Origin: Streptomyces cellulosae
GTDB taxonomy: Bacteria; Actinomycetota; Actinomycetes; Streptomycetales; Streptomycetaceae
Direction of reading: 5' to 3'
Assembly: GCA_014655195.1 (NCBI GenBank)
Contig: BNBH01000033.1
Coordinates: 21,107-85,106, forward strand
DNA length: 64,000 nt
The notes beneath the pieces were generated by a model. The model saw only the letters and a list, made by a program, of their open reading frames with translations, made no database searches and was not told the DNA's origin. The stretch's first letter is position 1; every line of letters begins with the position of its first letter. A program made the translations under genes and the position numbers. Below, piece by piece: positions 55,452-64,000 of the stretch.

Positions 55452-58091
55452 GTGAGCGAGATACCAGCGAAGGCCACGGAGTCCGAGGACTCGTCGGGCG
55501 GCTCGAGCAACGAGGCCGCCGACGGCCTCCTATCCGGCGATGCCCCGTCCGGTGACGCCATGTGGCAGACCGCCCCGCCCGGCTCCATGTACGACTACAT
55601 CAAGGTCGCGTCCTTCTCGATCGGCCCCGACGGGCTGGTCGACCAGTGGAGCCTGCGCGCCGAGCAGATCTTCGGCATCCCCGCGGAGCGCGCCGTCGGC
55701 GCCGACCCCATCGAGGCGTTCCTCGAGCCCGTCCGCAGGGAGCGCGGCCAGCGCAAGATGGCGGAGATCCTCGACGGCCGCGAGTGGACCGGCGTGGTGC
55801 CGTTCCGGCTGCCCGCCCACATGGCGGGGGAAGACCGGGACCGCGAGGGCATCGCCGAGGTCTACGTCATGCCGACGCGGACCGAGGCGGGCGAGAAGGC
55901 CGCCGTCTGCATCGTGGTCGACGTCCGCACGCTGCGCCGTATCGAGACGGATCTGGCCGCCTCGCAGGCCATATTCGGCCAATCTCCCTTCGGCTTCGTG
56001 CTGATCGACCGTGACCTGCGGGTCCGTCGCGCCAACGAGCGGTTCGCGTCCCTCTTCGGCGGCACGCCCGACGACCACCGCGGCAAGGGCGTCCACGACT
56101 ACCTGCCGCGCGGTGAGGCCGAGCGGGTCGCGGCGACCCTGCGCAGGGTGCTGGAGACCGGCGAGTCCATCACGGACATGCACGTCACCGGGTTCATCCC
56201 CGGCTTCGACGAGCGCCGCCACTGGTCCGTCAACCTCTACCGGGTGCACAGCGGAAGCGGCCGCCCCATCGGCATCGCCTGGCTCGGCATCGACATCACC
56301 GCCCGCCGTGCCGCCGCCCGTGAGGCCGCCGCCGCGCGGCGCAATCTCGCCCTGCTGAACGAGGCCGGCGCGCGCATCGGCAACTCCCTCGACCTGGAGA
56401 CCACCGCGCGCGAACTGCTCGACGTGGTCGTGCCCGGCTTCTGCGACCTGGCCACCGTGGACCTCTACCAGGGGCTGCTGGCCGGCGACGAGACCCCGCC
56501 AGGACTCGCCGACGGCAGCGCCGAGGTGCGCCGCGTCGCCTTCGCCAGCGCCGTGTCCGACGGGCCCATCAGCGGCACCGGGGAGCCGGTGAAGCTGGGC
56601 GCCGTCCACCACTACCCGTTCAACTCGCCCTGTGCGGACGCCCTGCGCACCGCCCGCCCGCAGACCGTGCCCGGCGAGGACGGCGGCCTGGTGCAGTCCA
56701 CGCTCGCCGTGCCGATGGTCGCCCACGACACCGTGGTGGGCCTCGCCCAGTTCGCCCGCACCAAGGGCAGCGAGCCGTTCGGCGACCGCGACCGCGACCT
56801 CGCCGTGGAACTGGCCGCGCGCGCCGCCGTCTGCATCGACAACGCCCGCCTCTACCGCCGCGAGCACGAACGCGCGCTGATACTGCAGCGCTCCCTCCTC
56901 CCGCCCGGCGACCCGGAGGCGTCCGGTCTGGACATCGCCTGCCGCTACCTGCCCGGCAACGCGGCGAGCGGCCGCACCGGCGAGGTCGGCGGCGACTGGT
57001 TCGACGTCATCGAACTGCCGGGCCACCGCACCGCGCTGGTCGTCGGCGACGTCATGGGCCGCGGCCTGCGCGCCGCCGTCGCCATGGGTGAACTCCGCAC
57101 CGCCGTACGGACTCTGGCGCAGCTCGACCTGGAACCGGCCGAGGTGCTCTCCCAGCTGGACGAGATCGCGCGCGGTCTGGGCGCGCCCGGCGGGCCCTCC
57201 CAGGCCTTCACGGGAGGCGTCCAGCAGGCCACCCGGGCCGCCCGCCGCCCGCGCGAGGCGGACCTCTCCGAGGTGTACCTGGCCACCTGCGTCTACGCCG
57301 TCTACGACTCCGTCACCCGCCGCTGCACGTTCGCCAACGCCGGCCATCTGCCGCCCGTCCTGGTCGAGCCGGGGGAGAACGCGCTGATGCTCGACGTGCC
57401 GCCCGGCATGCCGCTCGGCGTCGGCGGGGAGCCCTTCGAGGAGGTGGAGGTCGAACTGCCCGAGGGCGCCCTCCTCGCCCTCTACACGGACGGCCTGGTC
57501 GAGAGCCGCGACCACCCCCTCGACGAGGGCCTCCAGGCGTTCGTGGGCGCGCTCACCGACCCGTCCGCCCCGCTGGAGGACGTCTGCGACCACATCCTCA
57601 ACACGCTCGACACCCATCACGGCGAGGACGACATCGCGCTGCTGATGGCACGTGTACAGGGCCTGCCCGCCGACTCCGTGGGCGACTGGACCCTGCCGCG
57701 CGAGCCGCGCAGCGTGGGCCGGGCCCGCGAGTACGCCCGGGCCCAGCTCCTCGCCTGGGACATGGAGCCGCTGGTCGACACCACCGAGCTGCTGGTCAGC
57801 GAACTGGTCACCAACGCCCTGCGGTACGGCGAGGGGGAGATCAGACTCCGGCTGCTCCTCGACCGCACCCTGGTGTGCGAGGTCTGGGACTCCGGCCTGG
57901 TCCAGCCCCGCCGGCGGCGCGCCCGCGACACCGACGAGGGCGGCCGCGGCCTCCAGCTCGTCGGCCTGCTGAGCGCCGCCTGGGGCTCACGCCGTACGCC
58001 GAGGGGCAAGACGGTGTGGTTCGAACTGCCGCTGCCCGGGGCCGACACCGGCCTCACCGACCCGGCGGAGGCGCTGCTCAGCCTGTTCTGA
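55452..58091 (+). CDS. PAS-PAS-GAF-SpoIIE phosphatase with C-terminal RsbW-like ATPase
   Basis: This is an 879-residue sensor. Two PAS domains (about 45-165, with FSIGPDGLVDQWSLRAEQIFGIPAERAVG, and 170-290, with GQSPFGFVLIDRDLRVRRANERFASLFGGTPDD) precede a GAF domain (310-470) and a SpoIIE phosphatase (RTGEVGGDWFDVIELPGHRTALVVGDVMGRGLRAA, FANAGHLPPVL, LALYTDGLVESRDH, GEDDIALLMARV). A HATPase domain closes it. It probably both dephosphorylates and phosphorylates anti-anti-sigma factors in response to a bound signal. GTG 55452 follows GGAGGGG; the frame is open from 55257 but without homology. Confidence 0.92.
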   Translation: MSEIPAKATESEDSSGGSSNEAADGLLSGDAPSGDAMWQTAPPGSMYDYIKVASFSIGPDGLVDQWSLRAEQIFGIPAERAVGADPIEAFLEPVRRERGQRKMAEILDGREWTGVVPFRLPAHMAGEDRDREGIAEVYVMPTRTEAGEKAAVCIVVDVRTLRRIETDLAASQAIFGQSPFGFVLIDRDLRVRRANERFASLFGGTPDDHRGKGVHDYLPRGEAERVAATLRRVLETGESITDMHVTGFIPGFDERRHWSVNLYRVHSGSGRPIGIAWLGIDITARRAAAREAAAARRNLALLNEAGARIGNSLDLETTARELLDVVVPGFCDLATVDLYQGLLAGDETPPGLADGSAEVRRVAFASAVSDGPISGTGEPVKLGAVHHYPFNSPCADALRTARPQTVPGEDGGLVQSTLAVPMVAHDTVVGLAQFARTKGSEPFGDRDRDLAVELAARAAVCIDNARLYRREHERALILQRSLLPPGDPEASGLDIACRYLPGNAASGRTGEVGGDWFDVIELPGHRTALVVGDVMGRGLRAAVAMGELRTAVRTLAQLDLEPAEVLSQLDEIARGLGAPGGPSQAFTGGVQQATRAARRPREADLSEVYLATCVYAVYDSVTRRCTFANAGHLPPVLVEPGENALMLDVPPGMPLGVGGEPFEEVEVELPEGALLALYTDGLVESRDHPLDEGLQAFVGALTDPSAPLEDVCDHILNTLDTHHGEDDIALLMARVQGLPADSVGDWTLPREPRSVGRAREYARAQLLAWDMEPLVDTTELLVSELVTNALRYGEGEIRLRLLLDRTLVCEVWDSGLVQPRRRRARDTDEGGRGLQLVGLLSAAWGSRRTPRGKTVWFELPLPGADTGLTDPAEALLSLF

Positions 58092-58203
58092 CGCTCCGTC
58101 CACCCCGCGTCCACCCTTCGTGATCATGAAGCCGTGGACGCAACCGCACCACTCGTTCCCCTCGTCCTCACCCCCAACATCCGACGACGAGGGGAACGGC
58201 GGC

Positions 58204-59328
58204 ATGGACCACACGGAGTCGCGGGACGGCACGGCGGGCACGGACGAGCGCACGGACGAGCCACAGCCGACGCCCGAGCCGAAACCCACGCCCGAGCCCG
58301 GGTCCGACCAGAAACGCCCCAGACCCTGGGTGCGTCGCGCCAGACGCACCGCCCTCGTGCTCGCGCTGCTGCTGATCGTGCCGATCGCCGCCATCGAGAC
58401 GGCGCTGCGGGTCAACTACACGGGCGACCCGGCCGAGGGCACCTACACCCGTGACCGGGACGCCATGTGGCTCGGCCACGCCTGGGTCGACGGGCGCAAG
58501 AAGGACGCCGACGTCACCGCCCTCGCCGGCCGTCTGAAGGACACCGGCGTCCGGGACCTGTACGTCCACACCGGCCCGCTGGAGCACGACGGCACCCTGC
58601 CGAGGTCGGTGTATCCGCGCGCCCGCTGGTTCATCGACGCCGTGCACCGGGAGCTGCCCGGGGTGCGCGTCCAGGCGTTCCTCGGGGACGTCCTCGCCAA
58701 CGGCGGCCCCGAAGGGCTGGAACTGAGCGACGCGGACACCCGTGCCGAGGTGGTCCGCAGCGCCGGACAGGTCCTCGACACCGGCTACGAGGGCGTCCAC
58801 CTGGACCTGGAGCCGCTGCACTCCGACGACGGGAACTACCTCGACCTCCTCGACGACCTGCGCACCCTCACCAGGAAGCGGGACGCGCAGCTGTCCGTGG
58901 CCGCCCACCAGATCGACCCGCTGCCGCACCTCCACTCCGTCGCGGGCTTCGTCGCCGACCACCCCAAGTGGTGGTCGCAGAAGTTCTTCGGGCAGGTCGC
59001 GCGGCGCGTCGACCAGATCGCCGTGATGTCGTACGACACCGCGCGCCTCTTCGAGAGCACCTACGGCGGGTACGTGGCCCAGCAGACCTCGCTCGCCCTG
59101 GAGGTCACCCCGCCCACCACGCACCTGCTGATGGGCCTGCCCTTCTACTACGAGAGCAATCCGAGTCACTGGGGGCACGCCGAGACCGTCGCCGCCGCCG
59201 TCCGGGGCGCCCGTCTCGGCCTGTCCCGCACGGACCCCGACCGCGAACTCTTCGGGCTCGCCCCGTACATCGACTTCGCGGCGACGGAGACCAACTGGAA
59301 GGAGTTCGAGGAGGGCTGGGTCCGCTGA
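58204..59328 (+). CDS. membrane-anchored GH18-like glycosidase-fold protein
   Basis: This is a 374-residue protein with an acidic, Pro-rich start, one membrane segment (TALVLALLLIVPIAAIETAL, about 50-69) and a TIM-barrel domain outside the cell. GYEGVHLDLEPLHSDDGNYLDLLDDLR occupies the place of the GH18 DxxDxDxE motif and keeps Asp and Glu, and QIAVMSYDTARLFESTYGGYVAQQ and THLLMGLPFYYES are the later barrel strands. It may hydrolyse or bind glycan, but activity is unproven. ATG 58204 has GAGGGG eight bases upstream; ATG 58126 would add 26 Pro/Ser-rich residues. Confidence 0.78.
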   Translation: MDHTESRDGTAGTDERTDEPQPTPEPKPTPEPGSDQKRPRPWVRRARRTALVLALLLIVPIAAIETALRVNYTGDPAEGTYTRDRDAMWLGHAWVDGRKKDADVTALAGRLKDTGVRDLYVHTGPLEHDGTLPRSVYPRARWFIDAVHRELPGVRVQAFLGDVLANGGPEGLELSDADTRAEVVRSAGQVLDTGYEGVHLDLEPLHSDDGNYLDLLDDLRTLTRKRDAQLSVAAHQIDPLPHLHSVAGFVADHPKWWSQKFFGQVARRVDQIAVMSYDTARLFESTYGGYVAQQTSLALEVTPPTTHLLMGLPFYYESNPSHWGHAETVAAAVRGARLGLSRTDPDRELFGLAPYIDFAATETNWKEFEEGWVR

Positions 59329-59332
59329 CCGC

Positions 59333-60100
59333 TCAGGAGCGCCGGCGGATCTTGTTCCCCAGCCAGACCAGCGGATCGTACTTGCGGTCCACCGCCCGCT
59401 CCTTCAGCGGGATCAGCGCGTTGTCCGTGATCTTGATGCCCTCGGGGCAGACCTCCGTGCAGCACTTGGTGATGTTGCAGTAGCCGAGACCGTGTTCGTC
59501 CTGGGCCGTGCGCTTGCGGTCCAGGCCGGACTCCTCGGCCGCGTCCAGCGGATGCATGTCCAGCTCGGCGACCCGCATCAGGAACCGCGGCCCGGCGAAC
59601 GCCTGCTTGTTCTCCTCGTGGTCGCGGACGACATGGCAGGTGTCCTGGCACAGGAAGCACTCGATGCACTTGCGGAACTCCTGCGAGCGGTCCACGTCCT
59701 CCTGCGTCATCCGGTACTCGCCCGGACCCACCCCGGCCGGCGGCACGAACGCCGGGACCTGCCGTGCCTTGGTGTAGTTGAAGCCGACGTCCGTCACCAG
59801 GTCGCGGATCACCGGGAACGCCCGCAGCGGCGTCACCGTGATCGTCTCCTCGCGGTCGAACACCGACATCCGGGTCATGCACAGCAGCCGGGGGTGCCCG
59901 TTGATCTCCGCCGAGCACGAACCGCACTTGCCGGCCTTGCAGTTCCAGCGCACGGCGAGATCGGGGGCCTGGGTCGCCTGGAGGCGGTGGATGATGTCGA
60001 GGACCACCTCGCCGTCGTTCACCTCGACGCGGAAGTCCTCCAGGCCGCCTCCGTCGACGTCCCCCCGCCACACCCTGAAGCGGGCCTCGTAGCTGCTCAC
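59333..60100 (-). CDS. sdhB: succinate dehydrogenase/fumarate reductase iron-sulphur subunit
   Basis: This is a 255-residue protein. The 2Fe-2S ligands are in RWNCKAGKCGSCSAEINGHPRLLC. The 4Fe-4S and 3Fe-4S ligands are in RKCIECFLCQDTCHVV and CNITKCCTEVCPEGIKIT. It passes electrons from SdhA to the membrane anchor and quinone. It overlaps sdhA by four bases (ATGA). The GH18-like gene ends only four bases away on the other strand, so the two genes converge with almost no room for a terminator. Confidence 0.95.
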   Translation of the reverse strand: MSSYEARFRVWRGDVDGGGLEDFRVEVNDGEVVLDIIHRLQATQAPDLAVRWNCKAGKCGSCSAEINGHPRLLCMTRMSVFDREETITVTPLRAFPVIRDLVTDVGFNYTKARQVPAFVPPAGVGPGEYRMTQEDVDRSQEFRKCIECFLCQDTCHVVRDHEENKQAFAGPRFLMRVAELDMHPLDAAEESGLDRKRTAQDEHGLGYCNITKCCTEVCPEGIKITDNALIPLKERAVDRKYDPLVWLGNKIRRRS

Positions 60101-62031
60101 TCGTAGAGCTCCTCTTCGGCCAGGTACTTGACCAGCTCCTCCTTCTCGAAGAGGGCGAGCAGGTCGGGGCGGATGGGTTCGGTGGTCTCACGGGTCAGGG
60201 TGATCTGCCCGCGCACCGCGTCGGCGGCGGCGAAACCGCCCGCCGGGTCGGTCGGCGAGCACAGCAGGTTGACGTTGCGCCAGGCGCGGTCCATGGCGGC
60301 GTGGTCCTCGCGGGTGTGGCCGCCCCGCGACTCCGTGCGCTCCAGCGCCGCGCGGGCCACGCACTCGCTGACCAGCAGCATGTTCCGCAGGTCCAGCGCC
60401 AGGTGCCAGCCCGGGTTGAACTGCCGGTGGCCCTCCACACCCGCGCGCCGGGCCCGCGCCCGCAGCTCGGCGAGCTTCTCCAGCGCCTGCCGCATCTCGT
60501 GCTCCCGGCGGATGATGCCGACCAGGTCGTTCATCGTCTGCTGGAGCTCCTGGTGCAGCGTGTACGGGTTTTCCGGCGGTCCGTCGGCGGGCTCCTCGCC
60601 CTCCGCCGAGAACGGACGCAGCGCCTCCGCCGCGGCCGCGTCGACCTGGGCGTCGTCCGCGTGGGGCCGCGCCCCGGTCCTCGCGAGCGCGTGGTCCGCC
60701 GCGTGCCAACCCGCACGGCGCCCGAACACCAGCAGGTCGGACAGCGAGTTCCCGCCCAGCCGGTTGGAGCCGTGCATCCCGCCCGCGACCTCACCGGCCG
60801 CGAAAAGCCCCGGCACCCCGCGCGCCGCCGCCGAGTCGGAGTCGACGGCGATGCCGCCCATCACGTAGTGACAGGTCGGGCCGACCTCCATCGGCTCGGC
60901 CGTGATGTCGACGTCCGCCAGCTCCTTGAACTGGTGGTACATCGACGGCAGCCGGCGCTTGACGACCTCCGCCGGCATCCGCGTGGACACGTCCAGGAAG
61001 ACCCCGCCGTGCGGGGAGCCGCGGCCCGCCTTCACCTCGGCGTTGATGGCGCGGGCCACCTCGTCACGGGGGAGCAGCTCGGGCGGGCGGCGGTTGTGGT
61101 CCGGGTCGTCGTACCAGCGGTCCGCCTCCTCCTCGGACTGCGCGTACTTCTCCTTGAAGACGTCCGGGACGTAGTCGAACATGAACCGCTTGCCCTCGGA
61201 GTTGCGCAGCACCCCGCCGTCGCCGCGCACCGACTCGGTGACGAGGATGCCCTTCACCGACGGCGGCCAGACCATGCCCGTGGGGTGGAACTGCACGAAC
61301 TCCATGTTCAGCAGCGGCGCCCCGGCGAGCAGCGCCAGCGCGTGCCCGTCGCCCGTGTACTCCCACGAGTTCGACGTGACCTTGAAGGACTTCCCGATGC
61401 CGCCGGTGGCGATCACCACCGCCGGCGCCTCCAGGACGAAGAAGCGGCCGGACTCCCGCTCGTAGCCGAAGACCCCGCTGACCTCGTCGCCGTCCTTCAG
61501 CACCCGGGTGACCGTGCACTCCTGGAAGACCTTCAGCCGGGACTCGTAGTCACCGGTCTCGGCGAAGTCCTCCTGCTGGAGGGCGACGATCTTCTGCTGG
61601 AGGGTGCGGATCAGCTCCAGGCCGGTGCGGTCGCCGACGTGCGCCAGACGCGGGTACTCGTGGCCGCCGAAGTTCCGCTGGGAGATCCGGCCGTCCTTGG
61701 TCCGGTCGAACAGCGCGCCCCAGGTCTCCAGCTCCCACACCCGCTGGGGCGCCTCCTGGGCGTGCAGCTCGGCCATCCGCCACTGGTTGAGGAACTTCCC
61801 GCCGCGCATGGTGTCGCGGAAGTGCACCTGCCAGTTGTCGCCGGAGTTGACGTTGCCCATCGCCGCCGCGATGCCGCCCTCCGCCATCACGGTGTGCGCC
61901 TTGCCGAACAGCGACTTGCAGATCACGGCCGTACGGGCGCCCCGCTCGCGCGCCTCGATCGCGGCGCGCAGACCGGCGCCGCCGGCCCCGACCACGACGA
62001 CGTCCCACTTCTGTCGGTCCACCACGGACAT
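60097..62031 (-). CDS. sdhA: succinate dehydrogenase/fumarate reductase flavoprotein subunit
   Basis: This is a 644-residue flavoprotein. The FAD-binding start is WDVVVVGAGGAGLRAAIEARERG, and SLFGKAHTVMAEGGIAAAMGNVNSGDNW includes the HTVMAEGG site of covalent FAD attachment. QFHPTGMVWPPSVKGILVTESVRGDGGVLRNSEG and GSPHGGVFLDVS with SNRLGGNSLSDLLVFGRRAG carry the catalytic Arg and His. It oxidises succinate in the TCA cycle and respiratory chain. The arrangement sdhC-sdhA-sdhB without an sdhD is the Sdh1-type of mycobacteria (Rv0249c-Rv0247c), as I recall it. ATG 62031 (MSVVDRQKWDVVV) begins at the fold. Confidence 0.96.
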   Translation of the reverse strand: MSVVDRQKWDVVVVGAGGAGLRAAIEARERGARTAVICKSLFGKAHTVMAEGGIAAAMGNVNSGDNWQVHFRDTMRGGKFLNQWRMAELHAQEAPQRVWELETWGALFDRTKDGRISQRNFGGHEYPRLAHVGDRTGLELIRTLQQKIVALQQEDFAETGDYESRLKVFQECTVTRVLKDGDEVSGVFGYERESGRFFVLEAPAVVIATGGIGKSFKVTSNSWEYTGDGHALALLAGAPLLNMEFVQFHPTGMVWPPSVKGILVTESVRGDGGVLRNSEGKRFMFDYVPDVFKEKYAQSEEEADRWYDDPDHNRRPPELLPRDEVARAINAEVKAGRGSPHGGVFLDVSTRMPAEVVKRRLPSMYHQFKELADVDITAEPMEVGPTCHYVMGGIAVDSDSAAARGVPGLFAAGEVAGGMHGSNRLGGNSLSDLLVFGRRAGWHAADHALARTGARPHADDAQVDAAAAEALRPFSAEGEEPADGPPENPYTLHQELQQTMNDLVGIIRREHEMRQALEKLAELRARARRAGVEGHRQFNPGWHLALDLRNMLLVSECVARAALERTESRGGHTREDHAAMDRAWRNVNLLCSPTDPAGGFAAADAVRGQITLTRETTEPIRPDLLALFEKEELVKYLAEEELYE

Positions 62032-62047
62032 GGATGAAGGCCCCCAG

Positions 62048-62890
62048 TCAGAAGAAGCGCGGATCGTCGAAGACGCCGGACGCGACGAGATAGACGTAGA
62101 AGTCGGCGGCCGCCACACTGATCAGCGACGCCCAGGCGAGCTGCATGTGCCGGGCGTTCAGCCGGCCCACCCACTGCCACATCCGGTAGCGCACGGGATG
62201 CTTGGAGAAGTGCTTGAGCTTCCCGCCGACGATGTGCCGGCAGGAGTGGCAGGACAGGGTGTACGCCCAGATCAGGACGATGTTCACCAGGAACACCAGG
62301 GTGCCGAGCCCCATGTGGCCCCACGCGTAGTTCTCGTCGCGGAAGGCGAGCACGGTGTCCCAGGTCAGCACGCAGGCGACCAGCAGCGCCGCGTAGAAGA
62401 AGTACCGGTGGACGTTCTGCAGGATCAGCGGGAAGCGGGTCTCGCCGGTGTACTTCGCGTGCGGTTCGGCGACCGCGCAGGCGGGCGGGGACGCCCAGAA
62501 GCTGCGGTAGTAGGCCTTGCGGTAGTAGTAGCAGGTCAGCCGGAAGCCGAGCGGAAAGATCAGGATGATGATCGCCGGCGAGATGCCCCACCAGCTTCCG
62601 AACAGCTCCCAGTTCGGGCCGCCGCGCATCGGCTCGCAGTTCTCCGCGAGGCAGGGCGAGTAGAACGGCGACACGTACGGCGCCGCGTAGTAGTCCGCGT
62701 CGGCGAAGGCCCGCCAGGTCGAGTACACGACGAAGGCGAGCAGCCCGGCCGCGGTGACGGCCGGGGCCAGCCACCAGCGGTCGGTCCGCAGATGCGAGGC
62801 GGAGATCGCGGCGCGCGTGCCGGATCTCACGCCGCCGCGGTGCTCGGGTTCGGTCGCAGGGGGTTCCGTACCAGTGGCCACGCTGTCCAC
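62048..62890 (-). CDS. sdhC: succinate dehydrogenase Sdh1-type cytochrome b/membrane anchor
   Basis: This is a 280-residue membrane protein with five to six segments (AVTAAGLLAFVVYSTW, SPAIIILIFPLGFRLTCYYY, FFYAALLVACVLTWDTVLAF, MGLGTLVFLVNIVLIWAYTLSCHSCRHIVGG, WASLISVAAADFYVYLVA). His residues near the membrane (NVHRYFF, SCHSCRH) could ligate haem. Two extracytoplasmic or interfacial Cys pairs (CLAENCEP, SCHSC) are typical of this family. It anchors SdhA-SdhB and reduces menaquinone. GTG 62890 was chosen. Confidence 0.9.
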   Translation of the reverse strand: MDSVATGTEPPATEPEHRGGVRSGTRAAISASHLRTDRWWLAPAVTAAGLLAFVVYSTWRAFADADYYAAPYVSPFYSPCLAENCEPMRGGPNWELFGSWWGISPAIIILIFPLGFRLTCYYYRKAYYRSFWASPPACAVAEPHAKYTGETRFPLILQNVHRYFFYAALLVACVLTWDTVLAFRDENYAWGHMGLGTLVFLVNIVLIWAYTLSCHSCRHIVGGKLKHFSKHPVRYRMWQWVGRLNARHMQLAWASLISVAAADFYVYLVASGVFDDPRFF

Positions 62891-62942
62891 TCCGGTAGGG
62901 GTCGGGGGGTGCCGGGTCGGCGGGGGCGGCGGTCGGGCGGGG

Positions 62943-63236
62943 TCAGGGGGCGTGGCGGTCGCGGGCGCCCAGACCCTCGTCGTCGCTGTCCACCCACAGC
63001 GACATGTCGTAGGGGGTGTCGGAGATCGTCACGAGGTCGGGCCGCTTGGCCGGGCCCGCCGCGGTGACGGCGGTCTCCCGGAGCAGCGCGAGGCTCTCGC
63101 GCAGGTGGTTGGTGTCGGAGCGGACGCGGCGCAGCTCCAGGCTGCCGCTGCCCAACTGCTTCTCCAGCCGCCCCACCGACCTCACCAGGTCGTCGAGACA
63201 GCGCTGGACGGTCGCCAGTTCATCGTGCACGGACAT
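62943..63236 (-). CDS. small coiled-coil protein upstream of sdhC
   Basis: This is a 97-residue soluble protein. Residues 3-60 form a heptad-type coil (ELATVQRCLDDLVRSVGRLEKQLGSGSLELRRVRSDTNHLRESLALL), and the tail is DTPYDMSLWVDSDDEGLG. It lies 52 bp upstream of sdhC on the same strand and may be in the operon. Similar short proteins appear near sdh in Streptomyces, but no function is known. GAGG precedes ATG at about eight bases. Confidence 0.75.
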   Translation of the reverse strand: MSVHDELATVQRCLDDLVRSVGRLEKQLGSGSLELRRVRSDTNHLRESLALLRETAVTAAGPAKRPDLVTISDTPYDMSLWVDSDDEGLGARDRHAP

Positions 63237-63546
63237 GACGTGACCTCACTTCCAGGGTCCTTCAGGCCCAAGGCGGTGCAACGGTCATGCGCCTGCGAGT
63301 GTTGCGCGTCACACCTTGCGCTGTGAAGGGATGTGCATCGATTGGCCGAGGCGCATGGGTGCATCGTCCGGTGCGAAGCCGCGCCGCGCCGGGTGCGTTG
63401 CGCCGCACGGGTGGGCTTGGCGTCCGTGGCCGCCGTGTCGCCCGGGAACGCGGAACCCTTTCCTCTTCAGTGGGCCGCATACATCGGATGAACGCCCAAT
63501 ACCAAGTGTGATCACCATGCCCGCGGCTTTCCGGAGGTATCCAGAG
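63237..63546. other. intergenic region between coiled-coil gene and substrate-binding lipoprotein gene
   Basis: This 310-bp gap carries divergent promoters. The stretch 63465-63520 is AT-richer (GCATACATCGGATGAACGCCCA) and precedes GGAGGT at 63534-63539, the ribosome site of the lipoprotein gene. No gene was seen. Confidence 0.45.
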
Positions 63547-63963
63547 ATGTCCCACGACGGCATCGGCCCGCGTGCTGTCCTGCGCTCGGTCGCCTTCCTC
63601 ACCGCCGGCATGCTCACGGTGCCCGCCCTGGCCGGATGCGGCTCCGAGGACCCCGCGGGCGAGCCCCTCGCGGGCGCGGACGTCGCGAGCGCGGACCGGG
63701 CCGACATCGCCGACGGCGGGACGCTGCGCTGGGCCGTGGACACCTTCCCGGACACCCTGAACACCTTCCAGGCCGACGCCGACACCACCACCGCCCGGAT
63801 CGCCGAGGCCGTCCTGCCGTCGATGTACCGCACGGACGGCCGGGGCCGGGCCGTGCGCAACCCCGACTACCTGGCCTCCGCCGAGGTCGTCGACACCTGT
63901 CGGCGTACAAGCGAACGTGCACCACCTCGTACGGATGAAAGTGCACCATTCCTGATGCGGTGA
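63547..63963 (+). pseudogene. substrate-binding lipoprotein (ABC peptide transporter, family 5) cut by an insertion element
   Basis: The frame opens with a lipoprotein signal (residues 1-31, LAGC lipobox) and a family 5 solute-binding N-terminus: GGTLRWAVDTFPDTLNTFQADADTTTARIAEAVLPSMYRTDGRGRAVRNPDYLASAEVV. After DT, at about 63897, it changes to unrelated Cys/Arg-rich residues and stops at 63961-63963, after 138 codons instead of the 500-600 of the family. The new sequence has features of an IS21-type end. The place next to sdh suggests a peptide importer of the bldK neighbourhood. The rest of the gene would lie beyond the window. Confidence 0.75.
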
Positions 63964-64000
63964 CGGGGTGCCGGCCGTGAGTCTGCTGCTGTCGTTTCGG
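63898..64000 (+). mobile_element. probable left end of an IS21-family insertion sequence
   Basis: From TGTCGGCGTACAA (63898) the sequence leaves the coding pattern of the host gene. GTGCACCA occurs twice, at 63917-63924 and 63941-63948, 24 bases apart, within similar contexts (GAACGTGCACCA and GAAAGTGCACCA). IS21 elements start with TG and carry such repeated transposase sites at their ends. A GTG at 63977 opens a frame (VSLLLSFR) to the end of the window and could be the start of istA. Only 103 bases are visible. Confidence 0.6.

Overview
The window is chromosomal DNA from a high-GC actinomycete, almost certainly a Streptomyces. The evidence is strong third-position GC bias, many GTG starts, a WhiB-family protein, SpoIIE-type phosphatases with RsbW-like ATPase tails, rare TTA codons, and families typical of the genus (DUF1707, DUF4245, DUF6542, small SPOR proteins). 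From memory, the order ahpC-ahpD/oxyR, fumC, class I fumarase, DUF1707, WhiB-like, glpX, xseAB/ispH/ppgK/ychF and sdhCAB follows the S. coelicolor chromosome from about SCO5020 to SCO5110. No rRNA, tRNA or CRISPR array was seen.

Positions 1-8.9 kb hold two tandem related lipoproteins and a secreted partner, a luciferase-family oxidoreductase, a methyltransferase, a candidate 6C-type small RNA, a short-chain isoprenyl transferase, a PIN-PhoH ATPase and a secreted transglycosylase-like protein. Positions 8.9-20.1 kb hold an AI-2E family permease, the peroxide operon ahpC-ahpD divergent from oxyR, a PadR/ABC exporter operon, a ribbon-helix-helix/SPFH pair and a bifunctional class A penicillin-binding protein. 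Positions 20.2-38.1 kb are core metabolism: a SpoIIE phosphatase, a FomD-like protein, two unrelated fumarases flanking a secreted aminopeptidase, DUF1707, a WhiB-like regulator, glpX, a nitroreductase with a clear operator, xseA/xseB divergent from ispH, ppgK and ychF.

Positions 38.1-45.6 kb are the accessory part. They hold a large membrane protein of unknown function with two TTA codons, a small operon of CPCC, HEAT-like and 62-residue proteins, a yefM/yoeB toxin-antitoxin pair with its palindromic operator, and three gene relics lying end to end. Next comes an M14 carboxypeptidase preceded by a 25-residue peptide gene that looks like a ribosomal peptide precursor. In S. coelicolor, as I recall it, the actinorhodin cluster lies between ychF and sdhBA; it is absent here.

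Positions 45.6-62.9 kb return to conserved genes: a PAP2/AUR1-type membrane enzyme, a subtilisin-like protease, a DUF4190/septum-formation-like protein, a GntR regulator, a SPOR protein, a MATE exporter divergent from a PadR regulator across a 15-bp palindrome, a NUDIX hydrolase, an RsbW-like kinase, a PAS-GAF-SpoIIE-ATPase phosphatase, a GH18-like membrane protein and the succinate dehydrogenase operon. The window ends in a peptide-binding lipoprotein gene that appears to be cut by the left end of an IS21-type insertion sequence. Several genes start 6-7 nt after a -10 element and are probably translated from leaderless mRNAs.
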